The notes: generated by a model from the letters alone, not told the origin. 17,476 nucleotides of DNA from Nitrospinaceae bacterium (GCA_029261675.1 JAJDBA010000243.1:1-17476), one strand, 5' to 3'. Shown: positions 6,586-14,174, counted from the stretch's first letter. Program-made: numbers and translations.

Positions 6586-6602
6586 TTGGTATGGTGTTTG
6601 CA
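6586..6602 (+). promoter_or_regulatory. Sigma-54 (RpoN) promoter of flagellar unit B (flgJ-flgN-flgK-flgL)
   Basis: TTGGTATGGTGTTTGCA matches TTGGCAC-N5-TTGCW, with GG at 6588-6589 and GC at 6600-6601, exactly ten bases between them. Transcription should start near 6613, giving a short leader of about 24 bases with a GAGGT ribosome-binding site before the flgJ ATG at 6637. The element is the same type and spacing as the one upstream of flgF, which supports a shared regulon. Confidence 0.72.
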
Positions 6603-6636
6603 AATTAATTTAAAAACTATCAGTTGAGGTTTAAAA

Positions 6637-7140
6637 ATGGGACCGATTCAACCAGCTCAGTTACAAAAAAACCTATTCTCGCAGATGTCTGAAAAGAATC
6701 TCGAGCGTTTACGGAATCAGTCTGGTTTTGGAAAGATGGATGCTGAAAAAGACATTGAAAAAGTATCTCGTGATTTTGAGTCTGTATTTTTGAATAAACT
6801 TTTGTCATCCATGCGAAAAACGATACCGAAATCTGGATTACTGGATAGTTATGCTTCGGATATGTTTCAGTCCATGATGGATGAAGAAATGTCCAAAGAA
6901 ATGGCGAAGAACAAAGGTATGGGTATGGGAGAAATGATTTACAACGACCTAAGTAAAATCAGCCGTATCAGTAGGGGCGAGGCTATTGAATCAAATTATG
7001 CGGCAATTAAAATGGATCCGATTGCTTCAGGAATAAAGTTGCCTGATATAAAAACACCGGCCATAAACCTGCCTGATCGAAAAGCACCGGAAATAAAATT
7101 ACCGGACTCGAAAAATTCCGGAATAAAATTGAGGGAGTAA
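6637..7140 (+). CDS. flgJ: Rod-capping protein FlgJ, N-terminal domain only (no muramidase)
   Basis: A 167-residue protein with the FlgJ rod-binding domain at about residues 40-106: the Phe-Glu-Ser-Val-Phe-Leu segment, LLDSYASDMFQSMMDEEMSK and the Met/Gly-rich KNKGMGMGEMIY. The C-terminal N-acetylmuramidase (glucosaminidase) domain of enterobacterial FlgJ is absent, as in many non-enteric bacteria, where a separate lytic enzyme opens the peptidoglycan. Instead, residues 131-167 contain a degenerate ten-residue repeat with the core I-K/N-LPD-x-K. GAGGT with good spacing precedes the ATG. It is the first gene after the second sigma-54 element, and flgN starts four bases after its stop. Confidence 0.88.
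   Translation: MGPIQPAQLQKNLFSQMSEKNLERLRNQSGFGKMDAEKDIEKVSRDFESVFLNKLLSSMRKTIPKSGLLDSYASDMFQSMMDEEMSKEMAKNKGMGMGEMIYNDLSKISRISRGEAIESNYAAIKMDPIASGIKLPDIKTPAINLPDRKAPEIKLPDSKNSGIKLRE
7030..7134 (+). repeat. Degenerate 30-base tandem repeat at the 3' end of flgJ
   Basis: About three and a half units encode SGIKLPDIKTP, AINLPDRKAP, EIKLPDSKNS and GIKLRE. The repeated core is ATAAA(A/G)TTGCCTGAT with variants. The units differ at many third positions, which points to an old, diverged repeat kept for its protein product rather than a recent expansion. Confidence 0.6.
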
Positions 7141-7143
7141 TAT

Positions 7144-7647
7144 ATGAATCGGCTATATAAAAACCTTCAGGACTTATTGGAACAAAAAGTTAGATTATAT
7201 GAAAAATTTATTCAACTGCTGAATGAAGAGTGGAAATGTGTGACCGAGTATTCCTACGATGGTTTGCAGGAAATTATCGCCCAAAAAGATGATCAAGTAA
7301 TGCAAATGCAGGCTTTGGAAAATAGCCGCTCCAGCTTGATGAAAAAAATTGCGACGAATCTAAACGTGGGGCAGTCTGGATTAACCTTGAAAAAACTAAT
7401 TCAGTACAAAGATAATCCGTATCGCATAAATTTATCAAAGTGCAGAAAAAATTTACTTTCTAAAATCCAAAAAATAAATGTTCTAAGTGCAAAAATAAAA
7501 GCTTTGATGGATCATTCTGCACTTTCTTTAAAGAAGTCACTGGCTTTCATTCATTCAGAAGGTGAGAAAGCCAATTCCCCTTATGAGGCTAACGGCCAAG
7601 TAACGGAAGGTAGGTTGCAGAGCAGAATGGTTAGTGTTGATGCTTGA
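7144..7647 (+). CDS. flgN: Flagellar export chaperone FlgN
   Basis: A 167-residue, largely helical cytoplasmic protein without a signal peptide. The pattern LQDLLEQKVRLYEKFIQLLN at residues 8-27, the QKDDQVMQMQALENSRSSLM helix, and a later Ser/Lys-rich helix fit the FlgN family, which chaperones the junction proteins FlgK and FlgL to the export gate. FlgN sequences are poorly conserved, so the position between flgJ and flgK carries much of the weight. The ATG is three bases after the flgJ stop, with GGGAG overlapping the end of flgJ. Confidence 0.82.
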   Translation: MNRLYKNLQDLLEQKVRLYEKFIQLLNEEWKCVTEYSYDGLQEIIAQKDDQVMQMQALENSRSSLMKKIATNLNVGQSGLTLKKLIQYKDNPYRINLSKCRKNLLSKIQKINVLSAKIKALMDHSALSLKKSLAFIHSEGEKANSPYEANGQVTEGRLQSRMVSVDA

Positions 7648-7676
7648 TCTTATGCTAATAAAAGGATCTTTGTTTA

Positions 7677-9359
7677 ATGTCTACTAATGTTTTTGGAATT
7701 TTAAATACAGCTAAAGTAGGTTTGCTGGCGCAGCAATTAGCAATCGAAGTAACTGGTCAGAACATTGCTAATGTTCAGACGGAAGGCTACTCTCGCCAGG
7801 AGATTAACTTTGAAGCATTGAATCCAAGAAGCTTTAACCTGGGGCAGCTTGGAACAGGTGTGCGTGTTGTTGGTGTAGAAAGATCTCATGATAAGTTCTT
7901 GTTTTCTCAAATTTTAAGTGAAGGGGATAATTTAGGTCAGTATGGAGTTCGAAAAGATGTTTTTGATCAGCTCGAGATTTTATTCAGTGAATCTAATGGT
8001 CAAAGTCTAAACCAAGGTTTAGGAAATTTCTTTTCAAGTTTACAAGACCTTTCTTCAAACCCAGTTGGCTTGCCTGAGAGATCAAGTGTGCTCGCAGAAG
8101 CGCAAAACCTTGCTGCTACATTTAATAGTCTAGGTGAATCTCTTTTTCAGATTCGAAGGAATTTGGATGCAACCATCCAAGTAGAAGCAGAAAGAATTAA
8201 CAGTCTTACTTCAGAAATCGCAGAGCTTAATAAGGCCATTCATGCTAATGAACCTGTTGCTTTCAGTGCAAACGACTTAAGGGACAGAAGAGACCAAAGG
8301 GTAAAAGAACTGTCAGAACTAATTGATCTCAACTATGTCGATGAGATGGATGGACAAATTAGTCTAACATTGAATAATGGAACTCCCCTTGTTCTTCAGT
8401 CTACCGCTTTTGCTATGAGCACTCAGCTCAATGGAAACAACAAAGGGTTTCAAGATATCGTAGTTGCCGGATTAAATGGTACCAGTACAAACGTGACTTC
8501 ATCTGTGACTGGAGGTTCTTTAAAGGGACTTATCGATATGCGAGATATAGAAGTCACAGATATAAAAGATAAACTGGACCGTCTCGCCGCAGGTATTATT
8601 CAAGAGTTCAACAATATTCACCAAGAGGGTTTTGGTATAGATGGTACAACAGGAAATAATTTCTTTGCACCCCCTTCAGTAACCACCGAGATCAATACTA
8701 ATAATACTGGTTCGGCAACATTAACGGCGACGAATGGCAACCCATCTGATATTTCTATCGATAAATTTGAAATTACGGTTACAGGTTCGAACACCTTTTC
8801 TTTAAATAATCTCACCACGGGTTTAAACGAAGGAACTTTTAGTTTTACTCCGGGTTCTACATTTAACCTTGCCGGGGGATTTGCAGTAACGATTTCTGGT
8901 GGAGCAGCAGTTGGAGATAGATTTAAACTTTCAGTTTCTGAAGATGCGGCTCAGACTTTTTCTGTTTCAAGCGATATAACATCCAACTCTAATAAAATTG
9001 CGGCAGGTCAAAATTCAAGCTCGGATGGTGCAAATGCTCTAAAGTTAATTGGTTTGCAATCGAGGTTGTCGTTTAACAGTGTTACTCATGTGTCTGATGG
9101 CTCAGGAGCTTTTACATTCGATGAATTTTATAGTTCAATAGTGAGTAACTTAGGGATTCAGGCTTTCTCTACGCAGGCAAATTTTTCGCAGCAGGAAGGA
9201 ATTCTCTTACAACTAAATACTCGAAGAGAAAGTATATCCGGTGTTTCGATAGATGAAGAGTTTATTAATATGGTCAAGTTTCAACAGGCATACAATGCTT
9301 CTGCCCGTTTAATAGGGATAGTTGATGAACTCCTTGATACTGTCATATCGCAAGTTTAA
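7677..9359 (+). CDS. flgK: Flagellar hook-filament junction protein FlgK (HAP1)
   Basis: A 560-residue protein, close to the usual length for FlgK. The N-terminal segment has TGQNIANVQTEGYSRQEIN (about residues 28-46), the HAP1 form of the rod/hook signature. The C-terminus has the D0 motif SIDEEFINMVKFQQAYNASA ending in LIGIVDELLDTVI. The Ser/Thr/Asn-rich middle (about residues 330-450) is the variable surface domain. FlgK is exported by the flagellar apparatus and is the first junction zone protein above the hook. AAAGGA precedes the ATG, which lies 29 bases after flgN and 37 bases before flgL. Confidence 0.96.
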   Translation: MSTNVFGILNTAKVGLLAQQLAIEVTGQNIANVQTEGYSRQEINFEALNPRSFNLGQLGTGVRVVGVERSHDKFLFSQILSEGDNLGQYGVRKDVFDQLEILFSESNGQSLNQGLGNFFSSLQDLSSNPVGLPERSSVLAEAQNLAATFNSLGESLFQIRRNLDATIQVEAERINSLTSEIAELNKAIHANEPVAFSANDLRDRRDQRVKELSELIDLNYVDEMDGQISLTLNNGTPLVLQSTAFAMSTQLNGNNKGFQDIVVAGLNGTSTNVTSSVTGGSLKGLIDMRDIEVTDIKDKLDRLAAGIIQEFNNIHQEGFGIDGTTGNNFFAPPSVTTEINTNNTGSATLTATNGNPSDISIDKFEITVTGSNTFSLNNLTTGLNEGTFSFTPGSTFNLAGGFAVTISGGAAVGDRFKLSVSEDAAQTFSVSSDITSNSNKIAAGQNSSSDGANALKLIGLQSRLSFNSVTHVSDGSGAFTFDEFYSSIVSNLGIQAFSTQANFSQQEGILLQLNTRRESISGVSIDEEFINMVKFQQAYNASARLIGIVDELLDTVISQV

Positions 9360-9396
9360 TAAATAAAATACTTTTTAGTTACCAGGGAAAACGAAA

Positions 9397-10917
9397 ATGG
9401 TCACTCGTGTAACCAGTCAGGCACAACAAGCAAATTCTTTACAGAATATTTTCCGAATAACGGAAAATCTGTTTAAAGCCCAACAGGAAATTGCATCAGG
9501 AAAGCGAATTAACCGCCCATCGGATGATCCAGCGGGTATGCGAGATGCCCTCCTTTTGCGAACAGGTGTTAATCAAGCAAAACAATTCATTCGAAATATT
9601 GATAATAATCGTATCTTTATACAGGCGGGAGATACATCTCTCCAATCGGTTGATTTAAACTTGATCCGTGCCAAAGAACTGGCAGTGAGCGAATTGGGAG
9701 GAGCTTCAACCGCAGAAACGCGAGGTTTCGCGGCCTCAGAGTTAGACCAGATTATTTCTCAGGTCTTCGAAACAGCAAATACAAAAGTTAAAAATCAGTT
9801 TATTTTTTCTGGAACAAACTTCAGAGTACAACCTTTTAGTTCAGAAGCATCTGGCGCAGTTTATCTGGGAAATTCAGAAAGTTTTCAAGTCGGAGTGGCA
9901 AATAATATTAGCATTGATTTTAGTATCCCCGGCTCTCAAGTTCTGGCTGCAGATCTTAATCCGCAAATAACAAATAATACATTAGTGTCTTCTTTAAATG
10001 GCGGAGCTGGTGTTACACCAGGTTCAATTTCGATTTCTGATAGGACAGGCAATACAGCATCCATTACAGTAAGCTCAACAGATACTATTGGGAGTTTAAT
10101 TTCCAAGATAAATAGTGCAGGTGTGAATATAACGGCATCTATTAATTCAAATGGAAATGGTTTGCAACTTGTTGACAATAATACTGTTATAACCCAGTCT
10201 ATGACGGTTTCAGAAGTGTCTGGGGGCAGTACGGCAATGGAGCTGGGTATTTTGGGAAAAAGAGATGGAACTCTTTCTGGGTCTGATTTAAACCCAGTTA
10301 TGACAACCTCTACTCTTATCTCAACCCTTGAAGGTGGCAATGGTTTAACTTTAAATGATATCAATATTGTCAATGGTGCTGCATCGGCTACGGTTACACT
10401 GAGTTCGGCAACAACCATGGGAGATGTAATAAATTTAATTAACAATGCTGGGTTAAATGTTACAGCTTCGATAAACAGCGCAGGAAATTCTCTGCAAATC
10501 ACTTCCAATAATTCTTCGACAGTTGCAGTAGTGAGAAATGTTGGTACCGATGAAACGGCAGAAAATTTGGGATTGGGTGGAGGAAAAAATATTTTTACTA
10601 CGTTATTTAAGCTCAGGGATGCGTTTCAAAAGGATGATACTTCCGCAATTTTAGTTTCCCTAGACACCCTTGATTCCAGCTTAGCGTCAATAAATAATTC
10701 GAGAGCGATAATCGGAGCGTCTTTGTCACGTGTGGATAATTCTGATTTTGTTCATGCACAGGAATTTGTTGATCGAACGGAACAATTGTCAAAAATTGAA
10801 GGAGCAGATGCAGTACAAAGCGCTTCAGATTTGGCTAATTTGCAATTTGCGTTGCAGGCGACATTGAGTTCTACGGCGCAGATTTTACAACCTACCTTAC
10901 TGGATTTTCTACGTTAA
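9397..10917 (+). CDS. flgL: Flagellar hook-filament junction protein FlgL (HAP3), enlarged by a repeat insertion
   Basis: A 506-residue protein with flagellin-like ends. The N-terminus contains the QQEIASGKRINRPSDDPAGM block (about residues 29-48), and the C-terminal helix includes SDLANLQFALQATLSSTAQIL. FlgL sits between FlgK and the filament. The ends fit FlgL, but the enterobacterial protein is only a little over 300 residues; the extra length comes from two consecutive repeats (residues about 187-297 and 298-397) resembling the hypervariable 'flagellin hook IN' modules found in FliD and some flagellins. Position after flgK supports FlgL over flagellin. AGGGA lies eight bases before the ATG. 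It ends the flagellar block and faces a convergent kinase gene. Confidence 0.9.
   Translation: MVTRVTSQAQQANSLQNIFRITENLFKAQQEIASGKRINRPSDDPAGMRDALLLRTGVNQAKQFIRNIDNNRIFIQAGDTSLQSVDLNLIRAKELAVSELGGASTAETRGFAASELDQIISQVFETANTKVKNQFIFSGTNFRVQPFSSEASGAVYLGNSESFQVGVANNISIDFSIPGSQVLAADLNPQITNNTLVSSLNGGAGVTPGSISISDRTGNTASITVSSTDTIGSLISKINSAGVNITASINSNGNGLQLVDNNTVITQSMTVSEVSGGSTAMELGILGKRDGTLSGSDLNPVMTTSTLISTLEGGNGLTLNDINIVNGAASATVTLSSATTMGDVINLINNAGLNVTASINSAGNSLQITSNNSSTVAVVRNVGTDETAENLGLGGGKNIFTTLFKLRDAFQKDDTSAILVSLDTLDSSLASINNSRAIIGASLSRVDNSDFVHAQEFVDRTEQLSKIEGADAVQSASDLANLQFALQATLSSTAQILQPTLLDFLR
9955..10587 (+). repeat. Two tandem 111-residue modules inside flgL
   Basis: Module 1 starts LNPQITNNTLVSSLNGGAGV and module 2 starts LNPVMTTSTLISTLEGGNGL. 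Both go on with a short strand, then GSLISKINSAGVNITASINS versus GDVINLINNAGLNVTASINS, then LQLV/LQIT and ELGILG/NLGLGG. The DNA of the copies has diverged strongly, so the duplication is old. They would form surface-exposed lobes at the hook-filament junction. Confidence 0.75.
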
Positions 10918-10968
10918 AGATTTTCAACTCGATCCGTGTTCTGGAGTTTTATTGCTTACTGAATTTGA

Positions 10969-12207
10969 TCAGTCTTGAATTGGTAAGTTGATGATAACAG
11001 TGGTTCCCACATCCACTTTACTGTCTATTTCCAGAATTCCTCCATGCTTTTCAATTATTGAATAAGAAATAGATAAGCCCAATCCTGTGCCTTTCTCTTC
11101 AGGTTTTGTTGTAAAAAAAGGTTCAAAAACCTTTTCCAGGTCATCTTTCTCTATACCTGCACCGGTATCAACAAATTTTATTCGCAGAATTTTTTCAAGC
11201 TGTCTGGAGGGGGGGGCAGAAGGAGCAGGTTGCAAGCTTGAATCACTAGTATTTATTTCCGTGGATATGGTCAAGGTTCCGCTATTGCTAATAGCGTGTT
11301 TAGCATTGTTCAAAAGATTAAGAAAAACCTGACGTATGCCATCGGTATCTACCATTACCATCGCGGATGTGGATTCGAAGTCTCGAATAACTTCAATTCC
11401 TTCGAGGAGCATATCTTTTTCTACAAGAATCAATACGGATTCTAGCTCCTGGACAATATTAAATTTTTTAAGCTCTATACTTCCTTTCCTGGAAAATTTT
11501 AATAATCCTGTAATAATCTTTGTAATACGGCCAATCTCTTCCATAACGGAATTTAAATCTGATGTTAGCGGACCGTCAGTTTTGCGTTCCATTAAAAGAG
11601 ATTGTGTGTGCCCTGAAATTATGTTCAGTGGATTTAAAATTTCATGACAAACTCCAGCAACCAATCGGCCTAGTCCTGCCAGTTTTTCAGATATGATTAT
11701 TTGCTTCTGGGCGGTTTCGAGTTTTCCAATGGATGTTTGTAGTTCCTCGTAGGCTTTGGCAAGTTGTGCGTGTGATTTTTTGAGTTTCTCTTCTGCCTGT
11801 TTCCTCAGCTCAGCTTCTTTATGAAGCCCCAATACGTAAAGGATAGACTTAGTAACGGATTCAATGGAAAGTTTCCCCTTGGTAAGATAGTCTGTTGCAC
11901 CTGCCTTCATAGCTTCAACAGCCACTTCTTGGTCACCTTGACCCGTCAATAGTATTATTGGAATATTGCAGTTTTGGCGTCGAAAATTACGAACCAATTC
12001 AATTCCATTCGTTTTTCCAAGCCTATAGTCAAACAGGGCTAAGTCATAGTCGAAAGGATTTATTTGCTTGAGGTTTTTCTCTATGGAAGAGAAATGTTCA
12101 ATTTGGGGGGGAGGACTGCCTAAGCCTGCATTTAAAATATCTTTAATATAAAATGCATCGTCTTCATCATCTTCAATTAAGAGAATGTTTAAAGATTTAT
12201 TATCCAT
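10969..12207 (-). CDS. Cytoplasmic REC-histidine kinase hybrid (N-terminal receiver, C-terminal HisKA/HATPase)
   Basis: A 412-residue soluble protein with no membrane segment. Residues 5-125 are a receiver domain: acidic pocket around E12-D13, phospho-acceptor Asp60 in LALFDYRLG, T88 and conserved Lys110. A coiled coil follows (about 130-175), then the HisKA phosphoacceptor His188 (VCHEILNPLN) and the HATPase_c domain with N-box NLLNNAKHA (297-305), G1 DTGAG and G2 GTGLGLSIS (373-381). It should autophosphorylate, with activity set by its own receiver. It is the last gene of a minus-strand operon, ten bases after the single-domain regulator gene. Two poly-G tracts lie in its coding strand complement. 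Targets are unknown; adjacency to flagellar genes does not prove a motility role. Confidence 0.93.
   Translation of the reverse strand: MDNKSLNILLIEDDEDDAFYIKDILNAGLGSPPPQIEHFSSIEKNLKQINPFDYDLALFDYRLGKTNGIELVRNFRRQNCNIPIILLTGQGDQEVAVEAMKAGATDYLTKGKLSIESVTKSILYVLGLHKEAELRKQAEEKLKKSHAQLAKAYEELQTSIGKLETAQKQIIISEKLAGLGRLVAGVCHEILNPLNIISGHTQSLLMERKTDGPLTSDLNSVMEEIGRITKIITGLLKFSRKGSIELKKFNIVQELESVLILVEKDMLLEGIEVIRDFESTSAMVMVDTDGIRQVFLNLLNNAKHAISNSGTLTISTEINTSDSSLQPAPSAPPSRQLEKILRIKFVDTGAGIEKDDLEKVFEPFFTTKPEEKGTGLGLSISYSIIEKHGGILEIDSKVDVGTTVIINLPIQD
11209..11216. repeat. G8 homopolymer inside the histidine kinase gene
   Basis: Eight consecutive G on the plus strand (C8 in the coding strand) encode part of a Pro/Ser/Ala linker (SAPPS, about residues 330-334) between the N-box and G1 of the ATPase domain. 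A one-base slip would remove the G1 and G2 boxes. Confidence 0.85.
12105..12111. repeat. G7 homopolymer near the 5' end of the histidine kinase gene
   Basis: Seven consecutive G on the plus strand (C7 in the coding strand) encode the PPP of GSPPPQIEH at about residues 30-38, inside the receiver domain. A slip here would truncate the protein near its start. Confidence 0.8.
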
Positions 12208-12217
12208 AAAGTTATGA

Positions 12218-12658
12218 CTAAGGAAGCTTCACAGTGTGTATCCAGTATTTAAAAAAACTTTCCATCATGGAGCTAAAGTCAGCATATTTAAAGGGTTTTT
12301 GGATAAAGGAGTTGGCACCTAAATCGTTAATTTTTTGGATGTCCATTTTAGCTTGTGATGTAGTAAGAACTATTACTGGAATATTTTTAAACTGCGGATG
12401 AGATTTAATTTCTTCGAGAGCCTCTCGCCCATCCTTTTTAGGCATATTCAGATCTAGAAGAATTATATCAGGGCATTTTTTCTTGCCAACTCCGAGGTCG
12501 TTAGTAGAGTTTAAAAATTCAAGAAGTTCTTCGCCATCTCTCACCCAATTTACCTGGCATTTATTTTTTGATGACTTTATTGCATCAGTGATAAGGGTAT
12601 AGTCATCTTCATCGTCCTCTGCGATCAATATGCTGAATAAGTTATCACCATTTTTCAT
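12218..12658 (-). CDS. Single-domain response regulator (Rcp1-like receiver)
   Basis: A 146-residue stand-alone receiver. The acidic pocket EDDEDD starts at residue 14, the phospho-acceptor is Asp69 in IILLDLNMPKKDG, the switch residues T99/T100 are in VIVLTTS, and the conserved Lys121 is in FIQKPF. The loop between beta-2 and alpha-3 is extended (LNSTNDLGVGKKKCPD), as in Rcp1-type regulators that pair with phytochrome-like or other soluble kinases. With no output domain, it would work as a phosphorelay intermediate or by protein contact. AGGAT precedes the ATG. It is the middle gene of the minus-strand operon and very close to the kinase gene, so the two are probable partners. Confidence 0.92.
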   Translation of the reverse strand: MKNGDNLFSILIAEDDEDDYTLITDAIKSSKNKCQVNWVRDGEELLEFLNSTNDLGVGKKKCPDIILLDLNMPKKDGREALEEIKSHPQFKNIPVIVLTTSQAKMDIQKINDLGANSFIQKPFKYADFSSMMESFFKYWIHTVKLP

Positions 12659-12700
12659 ATATAAATCCTAGTATGCTGGCTACTTTTATATTTATATAAA

Positions 12701-13132
12701 TTATAAATCTGATTGCTCTGATCGATTTTTTACTTCTTGGATAAATTTTTCGCGATCCAGCCGTAATTTTTCTTTAAAATTTTCAATACCTCCATACTCG
12801 TTTTTATAGAATTCTCGGATTTCAGCAACGGTTTTTATGTCATCACCGGCATCACCTACCAGGCACCTTTCTTTTATGTCACATGTCCAAATTGGAAAAT
12901 CTTTTTCAACTTCTAATCTTAAATCTTCGGGAATATTTTCCCTATGCGGCAAACTAGAATAATTTGGGTCGGTTCTTTCTTCGATCCGATCAATTTCTTT
13001 TATCAGGTCATCTATGCATTCCCCATCCCAATCACCAATATGGTCATCCCCATCCGCTGAAAAAATTTTATTCTTCAGAATGGGATCAACCTTAACTTTA
13101 TCAAGAGAAAAACGCCTGCCTATTTCAGCCAT
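12701..13132 (-). CDS. Uncharacterised acidic soluble protein upstream of the two-component genes
   Basis: A 143-residue protein from the ATG at 13132 (a TTG at 13174 would add 14 residues of poor coding character). I do not recognise the family. It is rich in Asp and Glu, with an aspartate cluster ADGDDHIGDWDGECIDD near residues 26-42 that loosely recalls a metal-binding loop but does not fit the EF-hand spacing (Ile, not Gly, at position six). Two Cys lie close together in WTCDIKERC (about residues 82-90). The C-terminus is helical and charged (YGGIENFKEKLRLDREKFI). No signal peptide or membrane segment is visible. It lies 42 bases upstream of the response regulator on the same strand, so it probably heads this operon; a sensory or accessory role would be a guess. 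Confidence 0.7.
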   Translation of the reverse strand: MAEIGRRFSLDKVKVDPILKNKIFSADGDDHIGDWDGECIDDLIKEIDRIEERTDPNYSSLPHRENIPEDLRLEVEKDFPIWTCDIKERCLVGDAGDDIKTVAEIREFYKNEYGGIENFKEKLRLDREKFIQEVKNRSEQSDL

Positions 13133-13189
13133 GATATTTAGACTCGATTTGGTATGTAAACAATATAAAAGCAAATACTTAAAGGAGTT

Positions 13190-13195
13190 ATTATA
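13190..13195 (-). promoter_or_regulatory. Candidate -10 element for the minus-strand signalling operon
   Basis: The minus strand reads TATAAT here, with a poor -35 (TTCTGA, 16 bases away). It would start transcription about 50 bases upstream of the ATG at 13132, in the divergent region shared with the REC-PAS gene. The A+T-rich background makes chance matches likely. I see no convincing promoter for the plus-strand gene in 13200-13355. Confidence 0.35.
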
Positions 13196-13355
13196 TTACT
13201 TTTATCGGGTTTCAGAACTAAAAAGTTGCAAATCCGTGACTTGATTAAGTCCATTTTACTGATAACATGCCTTTAAGTCTCTTGATTTTTATTACAGGTT
13301 TTTATAAATTGATCTGTTTTGGTTAATAATCAGATAGGTCAAAGGCGCGAGATCC

Positions 13356-14174
13356 ATGGATAAGCTTCTTAAAATTCTGATAATTGATGATGATAGGTCT
13401 TTTCGCAAGATTGTAACCCGAATGATGGGACGAGCTGGTTTAAATGTAGAAGTTACAGAGGCCATTAATTGTGCCGAAGGAGTGGAGAAGCTTAATAATA
13501 ATATTTTTGACTGTGCTCTTTTGGATTATCAATTGCCAGATGCGAATGGAATTCACTTGTTACAAGAAATTCTGCATTTTGGAGGAACCAGCACCCCAAT
13601 AATTTTTGTTACTGGAAAAGGTGATGAAATGATTGCTGCTCAAGCTCTAAAAACGGGGGCGTTGGATTATATTCCCAAAGAAAAATTATCACCAGAGCTT
13701 TTGTCTCAATGTATCCATAATGTGATTAAGGTTCATGATCTAGAGTTGAGAGCTAACCAAGCTGAATACTTATTGGTAGAGACGGAAAAACATTATAAAA
13801 GAATTGTAGAAACAATTTCAGAAATTATTTTTCAATTGGATCCCTCAAGAAATATATCTTTTATCAATTCATCTGCCCGTTCACTTGGGTTTGAGCCTGA
13901 AGAATTAATGGGAAAACCGTTGAGTACAATTCTCGATATTACAAATGACCATTTACCAAAAGTTGCAACAGGCCGGATAGGAACACGTGCGACATTTAAT
14001 TTTGATGTCATGTTTAAAGTGAAAAAGGGTTCCCCTTTATGGTCTGAAACGGCGTTCCTTCCTGGTCAAATCGATTCATATGGATTGTGGAATGTGTCGG
14101 AAGAGCTGGCTTCTATTAAAGATATAGACAAAGAATTTCAAGGCACCCTCTGCCTGGGAAGATTTATTCGCTAA
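13356..14174 (+). CDS. Response regulator with REC and PAS domains, no catalytic or DNA-binding output
   Basis: A 272-residue soluble protein. Residues 5-122 form a receiver: D11-D12 acidic pair, phospho-acceptor Asp57 in CALLDYQLPD, T86 in FVTGKGD and Lys108 in YIPKEKL. A helical connector (about 126-150) leads to a PAS domain from about residue 146 (VETISEIIFQLDPSRNISFI, then GFEPEELMGKPLSTIL), ending with a PAC-like strand GTLCLGRFIR. There is no HisKA, GGDEF, EAL or DNA-binding module after it, although the family architecture usually continues into a kinase or cyclase. The stop TAA is clean, so this looks like a short natural form or an ancestral truncation. It is divergent from the operon that encodes the kinase and single-domain receiver, so cross-talk is plausible. 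AAAGG precedes the ATG by ten bases. Confidence 0.88.
   Translation: MDKLLKILIIDDDRSFRKIVTRMMGRAGLNVEVTEAINCAEGVEKLNNNIFDCALLDYQLPDANGIHLLQEILHFGGTSTPIIFVTGKGDEMIAAQALKTGALDYIPKEKLSPELLSQCIHNVIKVHDLELRANQAEYLLVETEKHYKRIVETISEIIFQLDPSRNISFINSSARSLGFEPEELMGKPLSTILDITNDHLPKVATGRIGTRATFNFDVMFKVKKGSPLWSETAFLPGQIDSYGLWNVSEELASIKDIDKEFQGTLCLGRFIR

Noticed and set aside
9936..10508. 190-codon open frame on the minus strand opposite flgL
   Set aside because: It is fully antisense to the repeat region of flgL, has no ribosome-binding site or recognisable domain, and its composition follows from the repeated Thr/Ser/Val codons of FlgL.
10958..10973. Short hairpin ACTGA/TCAGT between flgL and the kinase gene as a terminator
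   Set aside because: The stem is only five base pairs, no T-run follows, and it overlaps the stop codon of the kinase gene.
12701..13132. EF-hand calcium-binding loop in the acidic protein
   Set aside because: The Asp spacing is wrong: position six is Ile and Gly is at seven, so the canonical EF-hand loop is not met.
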